This document shows positions 34,310 through 35,414 of a stretch of 35,414 bases of DNA, one piece after another. Position numbers and translations under genes: made by a program. Position 1 is the stretch's first letter. Each line of letters begins with the position of its first letter. The notes beneath the pieces are model-generated. The model saw nothing but the letters and a program-made list of their open reading frames with translations, was not told the DNA's origin and did no database searches. Source of the DNA: Alphaproteobacteria bacterium (GTDB lineage: Bacteria; Pseudomonadota; Alphaproteobacteria; Elsterales; Elsteraceae); contig JAAFIC010000030.1 of NCBI GenBank assembly GCA_013298565.1, forward strand, positions 1 to 35,414, written 5' to 3'.

Positions 34310-35414
34310 ATGACCAACCCCATCGTTATCGTCTCCGCCGCCCGCACCCCGCTTGGGGGCTTCCAGGGCGAACTCCAAACCCTCACCGCGCCCAAGCTCG
34401 GTGCGGTCGCCATCGCGGCCACCCTGGCACGGGCCGGGCTGTCCGGCGATCAGGTGGAGGAAGTGTTTATGGGCAATGTCCTGCCCGCAGGCGTTGGGCA
34501 AGCGCCCGCGCGGCAGGCGGCGTTGGGGGCCGGGTTGCCGGAGGGGGTGCCGTGTACCGGTATTTCCAAAGTTTGCGGTTCGGGCATGAAGGCGGTGATG
34601 TTGGCCCATGATGCCCTGCTGGCGGGGTCCGTCCATACCATCATCGCGGGCGGGATGGAGAGCATGAGCCTTGCGCCCTATTTGCTGGATCGGGCGCGGG
34701 CGGGGTATCGGCTGGGGCATGGGCGCACTATCGACCATATGTTCTTCGATGGGCTGGAAGATGCTTACGCCACCGATAGCGCGGGCAATCGCCGCTTGAT
34801 GGGCAGTTTCGCCGAAGATACCGCCGAAGCCTATCAGTTCACCCGCGAGGTGCAGGATGGGTTCGCGCTCACCTCCCTCGCCCGCGCCCAAAAAGCCCAA
34901 ACGGAGGGCAGTTTCGAGGCCGAAATCGCCCCCGTGACCGTCAAGGGCCGGGCCGGGGACGTGTTGATTACCGCCGACGAACAGCCGAAATCGGCGAAAC
35001 CTGAGAAAATCCCCACGCTGAAACCGGCGTTTCGCAAAGATGGTACGGTGACGGCAGCCAATTCCTCCTCCATTTCCGATGGGGCGGCGGCGTTGTTGCT
35101 CATGCGCCGGTCGGAGGCCGAGGCGCGCGGCTTGCCGATCCGGGCGATTATTCGCGGTCATGCCGCGCACGCTCAGGCCCCGGCTTGGTTCACCACGGCC
35201 CCCGTTGGCGCGATGCGGACGCTGCTGGGAAAAGTCGGTTGGCTCGCGGGCGAGGTTGATCTGTACGAAATCAACGAAGCCTTCGCGGTGGTGGCGCTGG
35301 CGGCGATGAAGGATCTCGATTTGCCCGCCGACAAGGTGAATATCCACGGCGGGGCCTGTGCTCTCGGCCATCCCATTGGCGCGTCGGGCGCGCGGATTTT
35401 GGTCACGCTGCTGC
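34310..35414 (+). CDS. Acetyl-CoA C-acetyltransferase (thiolase), 3' end cut by window
   Basis: The first 368 residues of a thiolase; about 20-25 residues are missing past the right edge. It condenses two acetyl-CoA or cleaves acetoacetyl-CoA. Motifs: nucleophile Cys89 in SKVCGSGMKAV, MESMSLAPY, the NEAFA loop (YEINEAFAVVALA) and GGACALGHPIGASGARI, which holds the catalytic His; the second catalytic Cys would lie just beyond the edge. GGAG nine bases upstream supports the ATG at 34310. Thiolases end leucine and fatty-acid breakdown and also start polyhydroxybutyrate synthesis. Its original neighbour was probably ivd, now separated by the accessory block. A 370-codon frame on the opposite strand here is a GC-rich shadow. 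Confidence 0.92.
   Translation, partial: MTNPIVIVSAARTPLGGFQGELQTLTAPKLGAVAIAATLARAGLSGDQVEEVFMGNVLPAGVGQAPARQAALGAGLPEGVPCTGISKVCGSGMKAVMLAHDALLAGSVHTIIAGGMESMSLAPYLLDRARAGYRLGHGRTIDHMFFDGLEDAYATDSAGNRRLMGSFAEDTAEAYQFTREVQDGFALTSLARAQKAQTEGSFEAEIAPVTVKGRAGDVLITADEQPKSAKPEKIPTLKPAFRKDGTVTAANSSSISDGAAALLLMRRSEAEARGLPIRAIIRGHAAHAQAPAWFTTAPVGAMRTLLGKVGWLAGEVDLYEINEAFAVVALAAMKDLDLPADKVNIHGGACALGHPIGASGARILVTLL

Noticed and set aside
34259-35371. A 370-codon minus-strand open frame opposite the thiolase
   Set aside because: The plus-strand thiolase is unmistakable; the antisense frame has no family motifs and is an effect of high third-position GC.

Overview
The window reads as chromosomal DNA of a free-living, motile alphaproteobacterium, most likely from the Rhodospirillales. 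A genus cannot be assigned without a search. Reasons: a ChpT-type phosphotransferase, a DUF3553 protein, an alphaproteobacterial-type NADP isocitrate dehydrogenase with a C-terminal extension, a groESL operon with an alpha-type RpoH promoter plus CIRCE, a phasin implying polyhydroxyalkanoate storage, a LiuR-like MerR gene beside isovaleryl-CoA dehydrogenase, and moderately high GC in most genes. No rRNA, tRNA, CRISPR array or insertion sequence was seen.

Layout. 1-2138: the end of a glycosyltransferase gene and a glutamine-hydrolysing asparagine synthase. 2174-2861: a Phd-type antitoxin with a frameshifted PemK-like toxin. 2871-4942 (minus): a solitary periplasmic binding protein and a two-domain cold-shock protein with a Gly/Arg/Asp-rich linker. 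5384-7926 (minus): a metal operon (znuA-like, DUF1007, NicO transporter) behind a good Zur-box candidate. 8042-11451 (minus): an Hpt protein, mscL, a membrane chemoreceptor and a periplasmic Cache-like protein. 11743-16297: an FAD amine oxidase, isocitrate dehydrogenase and a divergent LysR regulator. 16331-18474: groES-groEL. 18483-26957: DUF3553 (minus), then chpT, cheA-cheW-cheY-cheB-cheR and a soluble chemoreceptor. 27082-29713: a structured intergenic region, a D,D-carboxypeptidase with SPOR domain (minus) and a phasin. 29770-35414: a MerR regulator, isovaleryl-CoA dehydrogenase, an inserted accessory block (AAA ATPase, DUF4276, hairpin repeat, AT-rich DUF2971 gene) and a thiolase that runs off the end.

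How the genes work together. The che genes form one tightly packed cluster: receptors signal to CheA/CheW, CheA phosphorylates CheY, CheB and its own receiver domain, and CheR/CheB set receptor methylation. ChpT next door belongs to the CckA-CtrA relay that controls motility in many alphaproteobacteria. The metal operon pairs a zinc-type binding protein with a NicO permease rather than an ABC permease. The MerR, acyl-CoA dehydrogenase and thiolase genes fit leucine/acyl-CoA breakdown. That catabolic group is interrupted by the ATPase/DUF4276/DUF2971 block, which looks horizontally acquired. It is the best candidate here for an undescribed system, possibly an anti-phage one, but its function is inferred only.
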